DNA of 64,000 nt from Salvia splendens (GCF_004379255.2 NC_056049.1:10586063-10650062), one strand, 5' to 3'; shown: positions 46,438 through 59,378, numbered from the stretch's first letter. Notes: a model not told the origin generated them from the letters alone. Program-made: numbers and translations.

Positions 46438-47879
46438 CAAAATGTCACGACCACATCTCCCTAGTCAAAGAAAGTGTAGTTTTACCGCGACTAAAACATA
46501 CTGAAACTGTCTCAACTCATCATAAGATGCTTAAATCAAAAGAAACATTGTCTGAAGTGTGTTGAGGGTACAAATCATGCTGAATCAGAGTAGTTATGAG
46601 AAATTGTCTTTGTTAAATGAATGTTCTGAATTTGCGCAACGGAAGAGTACCAAAACAGATGTAATATGTATGAAGACATACTACACCCACTACCTTCCTA
46701 CTTATTTGGCCTTCTGTCCCAACACCTCCTCGGCTTCGACAACGATCAACCTGCACATTAAGGAAAAACAATATGCAGGGCTGAGTACTTGATGCACTCA
46801 GTGGGCTTATGCCGAAAACTGTTTTCTTTTAGTTGTCAGCCAAGCTGAGTGAACGCGGGGTTTTACTGAAAATCTAACCCGGTCACTAAAATCTGTTATT
46901 TCTTTCTGAAAATAGACTGCAGTCATTTAAACTTCTGATGATATGCCATATCAGCTGCGTGAGTCGGGAATGTGGCCACATTCCACGACCACTGGGCCGG
47001 CCAACCTGGCGCTAGCTCACGACCCACGGACCGGCCAACCTGGCGCTAGCTCACGGTCCCTACGTGTACACTAGTCCGAGTAGGATTTACTGACCTACTG
47101 GGACCCGAATTCGATTTACCAGATAGGCAACCACAAAATAAAACATGGCATGACAACTCATTCAAATAATCATGCTTTTCACATAAATTCTGAAAAAGAA
47201 AGCCCACACATAATGTAGGATAGAAAAGCCCACCTCGTTTGCTTAACTCTTTCAAACGGGCACTGTCTGACTTGAGATTTACTCGTCGAGCGACGACGTC
47301 CCTTTTCAAAAAATAATATACTTAAATTAGGCTTTAAGTAATCATTGATCTTGCATGAATGCATGCCTAAGCGTGATCTTTTATTTTATCTCTTTCTTTC
47401 TAAATATTAGAGATCTAAAATCTTTAATTAAATCGGCGATTTAATTTGTTCCGAAACCGACTGATCTGTTTTGGTATAATATATATTCCCGGATTATCCT
47501 TAAGTATTTTTAAAAATACTTTTTGTGACTATTAAAGCCCGCTTTAAATTTTATCAAAAGCTATTCTACACGGTTTAATATTTCTACTCTTCCGTGGCTT
47601 AGGGAATTAATTCCATTAACTCTTGGAAATAATCTTAAGATAATGGCTCCAACCCAAAATAATGGTCCTACTAAATAATTTCTCAGGCCCAGTTAGAAAT
47701 AATCTGGCCCAGAAAGTATCCTTCGGCCCACTTCTCTTTTCTTTTATTCTTTTCTAAAAGAGGCCCAAAAGAAAACATACTCCCTTCCTCAATCAGCCGA
47801 TTCCATCGGCTTTTCCCCATTCTTCATTTCCTCCTTTCTCCGAAATTAAAACCCCACATTGAGAAAGCCCTAGTTTCTT

Positions 47880-48432
47880 CGACGTCCGCTCCCTCCGCGA
47901 AGCTCCAGCTCCGGCGGAGGTCCGATGACGCGCGACGCGTTGTCTCACCCTCGCTCATCCCTGCAAGGGCGAACTCTCTCCCTGATTTGGGAATATCCTC
48001 GCCGCGTCGGTCCCTTCCAACCACGGCGAGTCTTGCCGTGCTCCCATCCATCGGCTCCGTCTCGTTCTCGCCAGTGAAGGGAAGTGGCGACCCTCCGCGC
48101 TCCTCCGTTTCCTCGGCGGGATCACCATCGATTCACCCTCCGTCGCGTCGAGGCAGCAGTCCCTCGTCGGTGCTGTCCCCCCTTCCCGCGAGCTCGTCGA
48201 GCCGCCACCGTCGAGGGCCAGTGGGGAGGCATCCAGCTTCGCGAGGCTTACGCCGTCGCTGTTCGCAGGGGTTAGGCTGAACACGGTAGGGTCCGTTGCC
48301 GTTACTGCACGCCGGGATCGCCTGCTGTCTCGGCTCGCCACCGCTCTTGACACCCCGCCGTCGGGTCGCTGCCTCTCGTCTAGCGTTTCCGCCTCTGGCA
48401 GCACGGCACCTCGGCCAGAGCCATTCTCCCTC
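47880..48432. other. GC-rich block in gypsy LTR
   Basis: CG-rich and open on both strands, it sits abruptly in AT-rich LTR sequence. An identical copy lies at 57486-58038, and a GC-rich block occupies the same place in the old solo LTR at 17200-17590. No domain is recognisable. It may be captured host 5' exon sequence or a CpG-rich promoter region; neither is shown. Confidence 0.55.
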
Positions 48433-49304
48433 CAAAGCTAAGTTTCTTGTTTAAATCTTTCTAGTGTTGTTAAGTGAAGCTTGCGAAAAAGATACTGTGA
48501 CTTGAGCATTAGGGGATTTTCTTACATTCTGCTATGATTGATTTGATTTCATGGAGGGGTTGAGCCAGTGGTAGCCGTTTCTATGTTACTGATTATGTTC
48601 TGATGTGGGGTTCTAAGGCATACTCCTATGTTCTTGAGCTCATGTGTTCCTAAGTTCTCATTCTTGGCTATCTACTGTGTACTACATGATGCTAGTATGG
48701 TTTGGAGGATTTACCTCTTGTGATTGCTGAGTGAGGCTGCTCTTACTCTTGCTCGATTCCTCCCGCTTTCTCTCGGTTCTCCCTCCCTCTCTTTAGCTTG
48801 TTACTTTGCTACTAAGTGGAAGGTGTGGTGGTGTGGTATAGTAACCGAGGGGCTTAGAATGTGTATATAAACACATATCTTGTAACTGAAAGCTGCAGAG
48901 GCTGAGTGTTGGCTGACCTTGCAGCATCCTTTAACTGATTTTGGTGTTTTGTGCTGCCTTGTACTCTGATTCATTCATGAATTTTGTCTTCTTTTGCAGG
49001 TGCACACTAGAGGTGGCATTGTGGGGGCTGATTTCCGGACTATAACCGGTTTGGGTAGGGGAAGCAAGGGCTGTTACCCGCAGCTTTGCAGAGTATTAGC
49101 TGGAGGGGAGCCTGCTGGCTGGAGTTTGCCTCTTTCGGTCCAACACTCACTCACCTTTCTGAAAGGTATTGTTTCCCCTTCCCTTTCTTAATACACTTCT
49201 CTTGTTGTCTCTGTAAACAATTGAGGAGATCTAACGGCTGTTGAAACGAGTTGTCATAACAGCCGAGCTCTTCTTCATGTTTTGATCTTTCTCTCCAGAT
49301 CACG

Positions 49305-49408
49305 GAGTTGCCGAGCTTGGTGCCGAACTGCCGAGCTTGGTACCGAACTGCTGAGCTCCCTGCCGAACTGCCGAGCTTGGTGGCGAACTGCTGAGCTTGG
49401 TGCCGAGC
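49305..49408. repeat. short tandem repeat in gypsy LTR
   Basis: Five imperfect units of GCCGAACTGCCGAGCTTGGT type. The partner LTR carries the same array around 58911-59014. Confidence 0.8.
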
Positions 49409-49767
49409 TATCACAATCCACCAACAGTCTCTATTCATGCAACTAGTTCTCTTTCGTGTGCTTTGGCAGGAGTTGCGACTGGCCAACGAGGCTGTCTTCC
49501 CTCGTGGTCTCGCCCTCCCGGCTCGTTTGAAAAATCTGGGGCCGAGACGGCCCGATGACGAAGGCCAAAGTAGCCCTTAGGGATTTCTAAATGTAGTAGT
49601 GTAGCTCGACTTTTATTTTCATTGTCAAAGATTGTAATTTAGTTTGAGGTTTCTGAAAATTGTAATTGTACCATTTTTCAAGAAATAAAAATACTCTTTC
49701 ATTTGTCAATAAAAGTTCTAGTATTTTATTTCATAACTCCCGAGAAACCTAAGTCTCGGCTATTACA

Positions 49768-49783
49768 TTCTACCCCCCTTAAC
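49768..49783 (-). promoter_or_regulatory. gypsy polypurine tract
   Basis: On the minus strand GTTAAGGGGGGTAGAA abuts the 3' LTR start TGTAATAGCC. It is the priming site for plus-strand DNA synthesis. Confidence 0.9.
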
Positions 49784-49812
49784 AAAAATTTCGTCCCGAA
49801 ATTTTGTCTCGG

Positions 49813-52149
49813 TTAGGCAAAAAGCTGTGGGTACTTCTCTTTCATCTGGTCCTCGAGCTCCCACGTCGCCTCCTTGCGGTCGTGATGCTTCCAAAGGACT
49901 TTCACTGTTACAATATTTTTATTTCGCAGTTCTTTAACTTTTCTGTCCAGAATTGCTTCTGGCTTTTCTTCATAGCTCAAATCTGGTTCTAACACCATCT
50001 CTTCTTGGTGCACTATGTGTTTGGGGTCAAACACGTACTTCCTCAACTGTGATACTTGAAACACATTATGAACATTCCCGAAGCTTGGCGGAAGCGCTAA
50101 TCTGTACGCCACAGGGCCGACTGTTTCTAGGATCTCGTAAGGTCCGATAAAACGCGGTTTCAGCTTGCCCTTGACGCCAAATCTGGTTATCCCTTTTGAT
50201 GGGGATACCTTCAGAAAGACCTTGTCTCCTGCTTTAAACTGTAAATCCGTTCTGCGAGCATCTGCATAGGATTTCTGTCTATCTTGAGCTTCCTTGATTC
50301 TCCCTCGGATTTGTCGGACAATTTCTATCATTTCCTCTACCGAGTCCGGTCCGAGTATCCTTCTCTCACCAACTTCATCCCAGTAAAGCGGTGATCTACA
50401 TTTCTTCCCATAGAGTGCTTCATATGGGGCCATAATTATGGTTGTCTGGTAACTGTTGTTGTAGGAAAACTCTATAAGTGGAAGTACTGGCTCCCAGCTT
50501 ACTCCACGGTCGAGCACTACGGCTTTCAACATATCCTCTAATGTCTGAATCGTCCTTTCGGACCGTCCGTCTGTCTGTGGATGGAATGCTGTGCTGAAAT
50601 TCAGCTGAGTGCCTAACTCTCGCTGTAGGCTTATCCAAAATCTAGAAGTAAATTTTGAATCTCGATCTGAGGTGATCGTTACTGGTACACCATGTAGGCG
50701 CACAATCTCTTGCACATAAATCTGTGCCAACTTGTCAGATCCGTATGTGATACGAATTGGTATGACGTGAGCACTTTTGGTGAGTCGATCTATAATCACC
50801 AAGATGGCAGTGTTTCCTTGCTGTGATTTTGGCAATCCTGTCACAAAATCCATTGCTATATGCTCCCATTTCCATTCTGGAATCTCGAGAGGCTGTAACT
50901 TTCCATAGGGTCGTTGATGTAACGCCTTCACTTGCTGGCAAGCCAGGCATCTTTCTACAAACGATGCTATGCTTTTCTTCATGCCATCCCACCAAAATTG
51001 CTTCTTCAAGTCCTGATACATCTTTGTACTCCCAGGATGGGCAGTGTAGGGTGTCTCATGAGCTTCACTCATGACCTCGTTCCTAAGTGCCTCCTCTTTG
51101 GGTACGCATAGTCTCCCTTTGAAAGTGAGAGCATTATCCGCCTCTTCGCGGTAGTATTCCCCTTTTCCCGTCCTTACTCTGAGACGGATCTTTTCTAGAG
51201 CGTCATCGTCTCTCTGGGCTTCAACGATTCTGGCTCTTAAATCTGGTTTTATGACCAAGGTGGAAATTCTGCTGTCCACTGTCTCCGGGGCTCTTACTAT
51301 TTCCAGTCGCATCTTGGCGAATTCCCGGATAAGCTCTTCCTCTTGTGTGAGGAAAGCAGCCACTTGAGGCGCAGTCTTTCTGCTCAAGGCATCTGCTACC
51401 ACATTGGCTTTGCCTGGGTGGTAGTTTATACCACAGTCGTAGTCTTTGACTAGTCCCAGCCATCTGCGCTGTCTCATATTCAGATCCTCCTGCTCGAAAA
51501 AGTATTTGAGACTCTTATGATCTGTGAAGATCTCACATCGAACTCCATATAGGTGATGCCTCCAAATCTTCAAGGCGTGTACCACTGCTGCTAATTCCAA
51601 GTCGTGCGTCGGGTAGTTCAACTCGTGCGGCCTCAACTGGCGTGACGCAAATGCTATCACCTTACCCTTCTGCATCAGCACGCACCCGAGTCTGACCTTC
51701 GATGCATCTGTATACACCACATAGTCGACTCCCGCCTCTGGTACGGCTAGCACTGGCGCTGTGGTCAACTTTTCCTTAAGCAATTGGAAACTTGCTTCAC
51801 ATTCTGGGGTCCAGTTGACTTTAACTCCTTTCTTGAGTTGTTGAGTCATCGGCCTTGCTATTTTAGAAAATCCTTTGATAAATCTTCGGTAGTACCCTGC
51901 CAGACCTAGGAAACTTCGAATTTCGTTGGGCGTCGCTGGTGACTGCCAACGTTGCACGGCTTCAACTTTAGCGGGGTCTACTCGGATCCCTTCTGCTGTC
52001 ACTATGTGTCCAAGGAAATTCACTTCATTAAGCCAGAACTCACACTTGCTGAACTTAGCATGGAGTTTCTCGCCTCTTAACGTTTCTAAAGTGGCCCTCA
52101 AATGCATCCTCGGGCTCCTTCTCGTTCCTCGAGTAAATGGACACGTCAT
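49813..52149 (-). CDS. gypsy pol remainder: RNase H, integrase, chromodomain-like tail
   Basis: A 778-codon open frame. Residues 20-120 are the end of reverse transcriptase and connection ([21 protein letters not shown]). RNase H has YTDAS (Asp about 148), LELAAVV (Glu about 185) and FTDHKSL (Asp about 210). The integrase zinc region ends CLACQQVK (about 401-408). The integrase core has [11 protein letters not shown] (Asp about 434), TSDRDSKF (Asp about 495) and [12 protein letters not shown] (Glu about 531). The C-terminus [20 protein letters not shown] is chromodomain-like, which points to the Tekay/Del chromovirus clade. The first 16 residues read from a frame that does not fit the family, because a frameshift lies near 52100, so the annotated start is not a true start. 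Without its own reverse transcriptase and gag it cannot drive transposition alone. Confidence 0.9.
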   Translation of the reverse strand: MTCPFTRGTRRSPRMHLRATLETLRGEKLHAKFSKCEFWLNEVNFLGHIVTAEGIRVDPAKVEAVQRWQSPATPNEIRSFLGLAGYYRRFIKGFSKIARPMTQQLKKGVKVNWTPECEASFQLLKEKLTTAPVLAVPEAGVDYVVYTDASKVRLGCVLMQKGKVIAFASRQLRPHELNYPTHDLELAAVVHALKIWRHHLYGVRCEIFTDHKSLKYFFEQEDLNMRQRRWLGLVKDYDCGINYHPGKANVVADALSRKTAPQVAAFLTQEEELIREFAKMRLEIVRAPETVDSRISTLVIKPDLRARIVEAQRDDDALEKIRLRVRTGKGEYYREEADNALTFKGRLCVPKEEALRNEVMSEAHETPYTAHPGSTKMYQDLKKQFWWDGMKKSIASFVERCLACQQVKALHQRPYGKLQPLEIPEWKWEHIAMDFVTGLPKSQQGNTAILVIIDRLTKSAHVIPIRITYGSDKLAQIYVQEIVRLHGVPVTITSDRDSKFTSRFWISLQRELGTQLNFSTAFHPQTDGRSERTIQTLEDMLKAVVLDRGVSWEPVLPLIEFSYNNSYQTTIIMAPYEALYGKKCRSPLYWDEVGERRILGPDSVEEMIEIVRQIRGRIKEAQDRQKSYADARRTDLQFKAGDKVFLKVSPSKGITRFGVKGKLKPRFIGPYEILETVGPVAYRLALPPSFGNVHNVFQVSQLRKYVFDPKHIVHQEEMVLEPDLSYEEKPEAILDRKVKELRNKNIVTVKVLWKHHDRKEATWELEDQMKEKYPQLFA

Positions 52150-52640
52150 CTACAAAACTAGGACAACTTGTCCATCTGTGGGTGGGACACACAGTTCATT
52201 AGGTTCATGAACACGGCTGGGGCATTTGTAAGCCCAAAAGACATTACTGTAAACTCGTACTGGTCATATCTGGTGCGAAATGCAGTCTTAGGTATACCGT
52301 CTTGTCGAACTCCCAGCTAGTGATAACCCGATCTCAAGCCCATCTTCGAGAATACGCTGGCTCCTCGCAGCTGGTCGAAGAGGTCGTTAATTCTCGGTAG
52401 AGGTACTTGTTCTTGAGGGTTAACTTATTTAGCTCTCGATAGTCGATATACATTCGCAAAAAGTCCCATCCTTCTTCTTCATGAAGAGTACCGATACGCC
52501 CAAAAACGATACACTGGGTCTGATGAAACCCAGGTCTACTTATTCTTGTAACTGGATCTTAAGTTCTTCTTATTTCTTGAGCGCCATTCTATATGGTGAC
52601 TGAGATAATATGACTGATTCAAGTCATTCCTTTAGTAATT
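52090..52640 (-). pseudogene. broken reverse transcriptase of the gypsy element
   Basis: Minus-strand pieces in several frames include [69 protein letters not shown] and the catalytic FVDDVSIYS (about 52145). At least two in-frame TAA codons lie near 52550-52590, and frameshifts lie near 52460, 52400 and 52100. The order of blocks is correct but no continuous protein is possible. Confidence 0.88.
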
Positions 52641-55600
52641 CATTTCGTCTGGGTGATGAAGCTATTTCTAATCTTAGATTTCATCTCCAGGTATTGAGTT
52701 CTCTAACGCTTGCATCGATCGTGAAGGTAGTCATTGAGCTGCCATAATGATCTCGTAACCTCTCGCTCAGTTGAGGTAGTCTACTTTTACTTCTTCCAAG
52801 ATACTTTTGTGCCTACCGCGACTCTTTCGTCATGATCTAGCGCACACTCTGTTCTACTCGCGTTAATTCTTGAACACTGGGCCGGTGCATGTGGATGTGT
52901 TGGCTTCTTTCTCCCAACGCTATTGTCTCCATGCCCTTTTGGTTCGACTAAGCGATTCTTGGTGAGATAATCTAGCATGACTTTCCAACATGGTCTAGAT
53001 CTCGTGTCTATAAAACTCTATCGACAGCTCCTTTCTGAGCCGTTTAATTTGGGGGTGGCATTTCATAGAGTACTTCTTCGCGTTTTATTGCTAGCGTCTT
53101 CCCTTGCTTTTATATTATAGAGCTCTACTTCGGTTCTCCTGCGATAACTCTTTACAGAAGAATTTCGATTTATCCTTTCATCGTAGGGATGGTGAGGGTA
53201 GCGATGCTATCACGCGTTCCTCTTTCCCGAATGTCTCTCCAGCTTTAGCTTTTCCTGGCCACCTCACAGACGAATCCCTTTTGCTGATGGGATTTGTTCC
53301 GTCAAACATAAACTACGAATACACTCGTACTTTCTCCATGGCTTTCATTACATGCCCATGATTGAGTCTTTGTTCTTGTGGCTTACTTATCTTACTCGGA
53401 GTAAGCATTTTGATCGTTCAAACTACCATATAGGTCTTTTACGTCTTCGGACATCATTTAATCCACAAATATTCCTTGATATTTCTCTACTCAAGGCTAG
53501 TTGCTTCTCTATACAACAAAATATTCGATCTTCCACCTGCTGGTCACAAGCGGTACGTAGATTCGAAGTATTTAACGCTTTGCTGTCGGTTATGCGACGC
53601 TTCTGGTTGGTGCATCATTTCCTGCACGTGTCTCCATGGGGACGTATTTATTATGCGTATCTGAAAGAAACTGAGACCATGCCTTTTTCTGCTAGCCTCG
53701 TATCAATAACTCGATGATTAATCTAATAGTCTTAACTTGGATTATTATTCACACAAGAGAGTATGACTGAAAGTTTGAAGGGCTACTGAATACCCAACTG
53801 GACTAGAATAACATCTCTTGTTCAACTTATATGAATTTTTGTCGATAATCGACCTTGAAGGTAAGTATTGAGTTCATTCAAAGAACTACGTAGTTCAACT
53901 GGTTCCAGGCAAACTCATAGAAGCTGAGGCTCACCCCTGGTGGGAGCTAGAAATAATCATGAGATAGGTCATGAAAACTGGATGGAAATGAATTAACTGT
54001 AAATTCCCATAGTAAGCTGCAAACTAGGACAATACAGTTGTCCAATGAAACTGAAAGGATCTGGGCATCAAGGACAGTGGTTCAAACATGTCATCGCCTA
54101 AGATGATCAACCACGAAAATTTATAAACGTAGGCGATTGCAATGAAGGAACATTGATCATGTTTCAAAGGCATCTTGATATGGAATAACAAAATCACATC
54201 AATGATTTCATAGGTTCATTAAGGCAATGCACTGAAATGAACTATTCAAAAAAAATCAGCTAGGGCAAGCTTGTTAGGGAAAGGTGCAATATGCTTGCCT
54301 TAACTTTGAGCTGCAGAAAAATTCCGAGACTAGGAATAATACATGTACTGGAATCGAGGTCGAAAAATTTCACCTTTGTAGGATCTCAAAATAGGGAGGT
54401 AAAAAGTTCCAGCACCACATGAAATTCCCTGAGGAAAATGTTTAACTGTCTTGATCACTCTGGGGATCACAACGTAAGCATCGTAAGAATGAAATTTCAT
54501 TGCATAGGTCCAAGAAATCGAGATATAAATCTCCAATATTGTGGCTCAAAGGAGACAACAACAAATAACGATGCTTGAAACATAAAGGTATCCAAAATTT
54601 GGGAACTGAAACTGAGTCGCCGCTTTCCTGAAGAGAATGAAAGTGGCGTACTACTTGCAGAACGTGAGTCAATCAAAGGTCTTAATAGCCGACAGGACAT
54701 CGTTGTCCCGGAGGTTCAAAGAATGTCTGAGGAATACGCTCATTCCGAAGATCATGGATATGAACAACTGTAGAATTTAGGGTTTACGACTGGAGCTTAA
54801 ACAGTCAAAACTTTACTCTTTATGTACGATGAGTCAAAAAGGACTGCAGTCCATAAGCTGGAAGTGAGTCAAACCTCGCATAGAGAAATGAATACTGGCA
54901 TGTTACTTGTGAGTCAAACTAAAGTCTGAATAGACGGGGGTACCGTGCTCTTGGGAGGACTCTTAGAAAGAATTTCACTGGGATCCAAGTAAGTACTATT
55001 GATTATATTCATCGGTTCTAGTTATGTGACACTTCTTTGTTTGTTCTTGTGGAGTTCTGACATGATAAACGCGTTCTAGGAAACCATACATTTCAAGATG
55101 GGGTTTCTCGTGCTATTAAACTGATAACTGCAGCTGGAGGTCATACTTTCATATCGTTCTTGATAACTTAGAACGCCGATTCTGGTAAAACATCACATTC
55201 TCCATCGTGCTTCGTAGCACGCTATAAGTATCGCTTCTGGATCACGTAGCCACTTGGGCTTGTTACGCCACATTAGATCACTTTACTAGATCGCGGGTAC
55301 GATCTCTTTCCGTGTAGGGATGCATCTCCCGAACAAGCTGGAAGGTAAACTATTTTCGTTATAACTTGGTCTTTGTAAAGACATTGGGAACTTCTTGGTT
55401 CATCGTCTAGTATACATATATATATGTATACTATCTGTGTGCTTAAAGGAATGGACTTCTTTTAATTGCTGTCTATAAGTAGTACAATAGTACTTTCTGG
55501 TTCGTCTTTTCTTTCTCATAATTCCTTGAAATTAGAAGCTTACCCAAACTGATGGGTGTTAATTGGTCTCATCACCCTGGAAGGCGGTAAAAATTCTCGT

Positions 55601-56033
55601 TCTACTTGTACTTGGCTCTATATGTCCCACCTAAGGTACTTCTCTAAAGCACTCTAGGTTCGCATATATAGTCCACATGACACTTATACATTCATGTCAA
55701 GCTCATAAGTCACAGATACTTTAAGCATATCACATGCAAAGTATCAGCTATCACGTTGCATCTTGCAACAATCTCAATTAAACATTTTCGTTCCCATAAA
55801 GGGCTGTGAAAATTCTTTCCTTTTTCTAAAAATCTCAAAATTTTCATTTTCTTTCTTTAAAATTTTCTTTTCTGGACGAGCGGGCGTCGACCCCTGTTTC
55901 TGCTGCAGTTGATCGTGTCGAGCTGAGGTGTTGGGATCTTGTACTTAACATTCTGTTCACTTTCTAGCCTAGTACTATCTTTTCTGGACTGAGGCTTAGA
56001 AGGAAGGTTCTTGGGTCAGAGCGAAAGAAAAGG
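52641..56033 (-). other. gypsy internal region without recognisable gag or protease
   Basis: About 3.4 kb between the PBS and the RT relic, where gag and protease should be. Only short ORFs occur on either strand. I saw no zinc knuckle, gag motif or protease D-S/T-G motif. It could be gag decayed beyond recognition or replacement sequence. Confidence 0.6.
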
Positions 56034-56045
56034 GCTCTGATACCA
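56034..56045 (-). promoter_or_regulatory. gypsy primer-binding site (tRNA-iMet type)
   Basis: The minus strand reads TGGTATCAGAGC three bases beyond the 5' LTR end. Confidence 0.92.
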
Positions 56046-56048
56046 CTC

Positions 56049-59000
56049 TGTCGCGACCACATCTCCCTAGTCAAAGAAAGTGTAGCTTTACCGCGACTAA
56101 AACATACTGAAACTGTCTCAACTCATCATAAGATGCTTAAATCAAAAGAAACATTGTCTGAAGTGTGTTGAGGGTACAAATCATGCTGAATCAGAGTAGT
56201 TATGAGAAATTGTCTTTGTTAAATGAATGTTCTGAATTTGCGCAACGGAAGAGTACCAAGACAGATGTAATATGTATGAAGACATACTACACCCACTACC
56301 TTCCTACTTATTTGGCCTTCTGTCCCAACACCTCCTCGGCTTCGACAACGATCAACCTGCACATTAAGGAAAAACAATATGCAGGGCTGAGTACTTGATG
56401 CACTCAGTGGGCTTATGCCGAAAACTGTTTTCTTTTAGTTGTCAGCCAAGCTGAGTGAACGCGGGGTTTTACTGAAAATCTAACCCGGTCACTAAAATCT
56501 GTTATTTCTTTCTGAAAATAGACTGCAGTCATTTAAACTTCTGATGATATGCCATATCAGCTGCGTGAGTCGGGAATGTGGCCACATTCCACGACCACTG
56601 GGCCGGCCAACCTGGCGCTAGCTCACGACCCACGGACCGGCCAACATGGCGCTAGCTCACGGTCCCTACGTGTACACTAGTCCGAGTAGGATTTACTGAC
56701 CTACTGGGACCCGAATTCGATTTACCAGATAGGCAACCACAAAATAAAACATGGCATGACAACTCATTCAAATAATCATGCTTTTCACATAAATTCTGAA
56801 AAAGAAAGCCCACACATAATGTAGGATAGAAAAGCCCACCTCGTTTGCTTAACTCTTTCAAACGGGCACTGTCTGACTTGAGATTTACTCGTCGAGCGAC
56901 GACGTCCCTTTTCAAAAAATAATATACTTAAATTAGGCTTTAAGTAATCTTTGATCTTGCATGAATGCATGCCTAAGCGTGATCTTTTATTTTATCTCTT
57001 TCTTTCTAAATATTAGAGATCTAAAATCTTTAATTAAATCGGCGATTTAATTTGTTCCGAAACCGACTGATCTGTTTGGGTATAATATATATTCCCGGAT
57101 TATCCTTAAGTATTTTTAAAAATACTTTTTGTGACTATTAAAGCCCGCTTTAAATTTTATCAAAAGCTATTCTACACGGTTTAATATTTCTACTCTTCCG
57201 TGGCTTAGGGAATTAATTCCATTAACTCTTGGAAATAATCTTAAGATAATGGCTCCAACCCAAAATAATGGTCCTACTAAATAATTTCTCAGGCCCAGTT
57301 AGAAATAATCTGGCCCAGAAAGTATCCTTCGGCCCACTTCTCTTTTCTTTTATTCTTTTCTAAAAGAGGCCCAAAAGAAAACATACTCCCTTCCTCAATC
57401 AGCCGATTCCATCGGCTTTTCCCCATTCTTCATTTCCTCCTTTCTCCGAAATTAAAACCCCACATTGAGAAAGCCCTAGTTTCTTCGACGTCCGCTCCCT
57501 CCGCGAAGCTCCAGCTCCGGCGGAGGTCCGATGACGCGCGACGCGTTGTCTCACCCTCGCTCATCCCTGCAAGGGCGAACTCTCTCCCTGATTTGGGAAT
57601 ATCCTCGCCGCGTCGGTCCCTTCCAACCACGGCGAGTCTTGCCGTGCTCCCATCCATCGGCTCCGTCTCGTTCTCGCCAGTGAAGGGAAGTGGCGACCCT
57701 CCGCGCTCCTCCGTTTCCTCGGCGGGATCACCATCGATTCACCCTCCGTCGCGTCGAGGCAGCAGTCCCTCGTCGGTGTTGTCCCCCCTTCCCGCGAGCT
57801 CGTCGAGCCGCCACCGTCGAGGGCCAGTGGGGAGGCATCCAGCTTCGCGAGGCTTACGCCGTCGCTGTTCGCAGGGGTTAGGCTGAACACGGTAGGGTCC
57901 GTTACCGTTACTGCACGCCGGGATCGCCTGCTGTCTCGGCTCGCCACCGCTCTTGACACCCCGCCGTCGGGTCGCTGCCTCTCGTCTAGCGTTTCCGCCT
58001 CTGGCAGCACGGCACCTCGGCCAGAGCCATTCTCCCTCCAAAGCTAAGTTTCTTGTTTAAATCTTTCTAGTGTTGTTAAGTGAAGCTTGCGAAAAAGATA
58101 CTGTGACTTGAGCATTAGGGGATTTTCTTACATTCTGCTATGATTGATTTGATTTCATGGAGGGGTTGAGCCAGTGGTAGCCGTTTCTATGTTACTGATT
58201 ATGTTCTGATGTGGGGTTCTAAGGCATACTCCTATGTTCTTGAGCTCATGTGTTCCTAAGTTCTCATTCTTGGCTATCTACTGTGTACTACATGATGCTA
58301 GTATGGTTTGGAGGATTTACCTCTTGTGATTGCTGAGTGAGGCTGCTCTTACTCTTGCTCGATTCCTCCCGCTTTCTCTCGGTTCTCCCTCCCTCTCTTT
58401 AGCTTGTTACTTTGCTACTAAGTGGAAGGTGTGGTGGTGTGGTATAGTAACCGAGGGGCTTAGAATGTGTATATAAACACATATCTTGTAACTGAAAGCT
58501 GCAGAGGCTGAGTGTTGGCTGACCTTGCAGCATCCTTTAACTGATTTTGGTGTTTTGTGCTGCCTTGTACTCTGATTCATTCATGAATTTTGTCTTCTTT
58601 TGCAGGTGCACACTAGAGGTGGCATTGTGGGGGCTGATTTCCGGACTATAACCGGTTTGGGTAGGGGAAGCAAGGGCTGTTACCCGCAGCTTTGCAGAGT
58701 ATTAGCTGGAGGGGAGCCTGCTGGCTGGAGTTTGCCTCTTTCGGTCCAACACTCACTCACCTTTCTGAAAGGTATTGTTTCCCCTTCCCTTTCTTAATAC
58801 ACTTCTCTTGTTGTCTCTGTAAACAATTGAGGAGATCTAACGGCTGTTGAAACGAGTTGTCATAACAGCCGAGCTCTTCTTCATGTTTTGATCTTTCTCT
58901 CCAGATCACGGAGTTGCCGAGCTTGGTGCCGAACTGCCGAGCTTGGTACCGAACTGCTGAGCTCCCTGCCGAACTGCCGAGCTTGGTGGCGAACTGTTGA

Positions 59001-59373
59001 GCTTGGTGCCGAGCTATCACAATCCACCAACAGTCTCTATTCATGCAACTAGTTCTCTTTCGTGTGCTTTGGCAGGAGTTGCGACTGGCCAACGAGGCTG
59101 TCTTCCCTCGTGGTCTCGCCCTCCCGGCTCGTTTGAAAAATCTGGGGCCGAGACGGCCCGATGACGAAGGCCAAAGTAGCCCTTAGGGATTTCTAAATGT
59201 AGTAGTGTAGCTCGACTTTTATTTTCATTGTCAAAGATTGTAATTTAGTTTGAGGTTTCTGAAAATTGTAATTGTACCCTTTTTCAAGAAATAAAAATAC
59301 TCTTTCATTTGTCAATAAAAGTTCTAGTATTTTATTTCATAACTCCCGAGAAACCTAAGTCTCGGCTATTACA
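56049..59373 (-). repeat. gypsy 5' LTR (element orientation)
   Basis: 3325 bp. Differences from the partner include TGTCGCG against TGTCACG at the terminus and a few scattered substitutions. Confidence 0.95.
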
Positions 59374-59378
59374 CAAAA

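Larger units (their letters stand above)
46443..49767 (-). repeat. gypsy 3' LTR (element orientation)
   Basis: 3325 bp. It includes a GC-rich block at 47880-48432 and a short tandem repeat at 49305-49408 built from GCCGAACTGCCGAGCTTGGT-like units. ORFs predicted inside it recur in the other LTR and have no recognisable family. Confidence 0.95.
46443..59373 (-). mobile_element. 12.9-kb Ty3/gypsy element with 3.3-kb LTRs, gag-less and RT-broken
   Basis: Two 3325-bp LTRs (46443-49767 and 56049-59373) have TG/CA ends and the target duplication CAAAA (46438-46442 and 59374-59378). On the minus strand the PBS TGGTATCAGAGC (56034-56045) follows the 5' LTR by three bases, and a purine tract AAGGGGGGTAGAA directly precedes the 3' LTR. 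About ten substitutions separate the LTRs (0.3 percent), so insertion is recent. The interior holds an intact RNase H-integrase-chromodomain frame, a decayed reverse transcriptase, and about 3.4 kb with no recognisable gag or protease. Confidence 0.95.

Noticed and set aside
47955..48404. 149-codon minus-strand ORF and overlapping ORFs in the gypsy LTR
   Set aside because: GC-rich DNA is open in several frames on both strands. The recurrence at 57561-58010 is only the second LTR, and no domain is visible.
53104..53717. overlapping plus-strand ORFs inside the gypsy interior
   Set aside because: They are antisense to the element, short, and carry no motif. They look like chance frames in decayed sequence.
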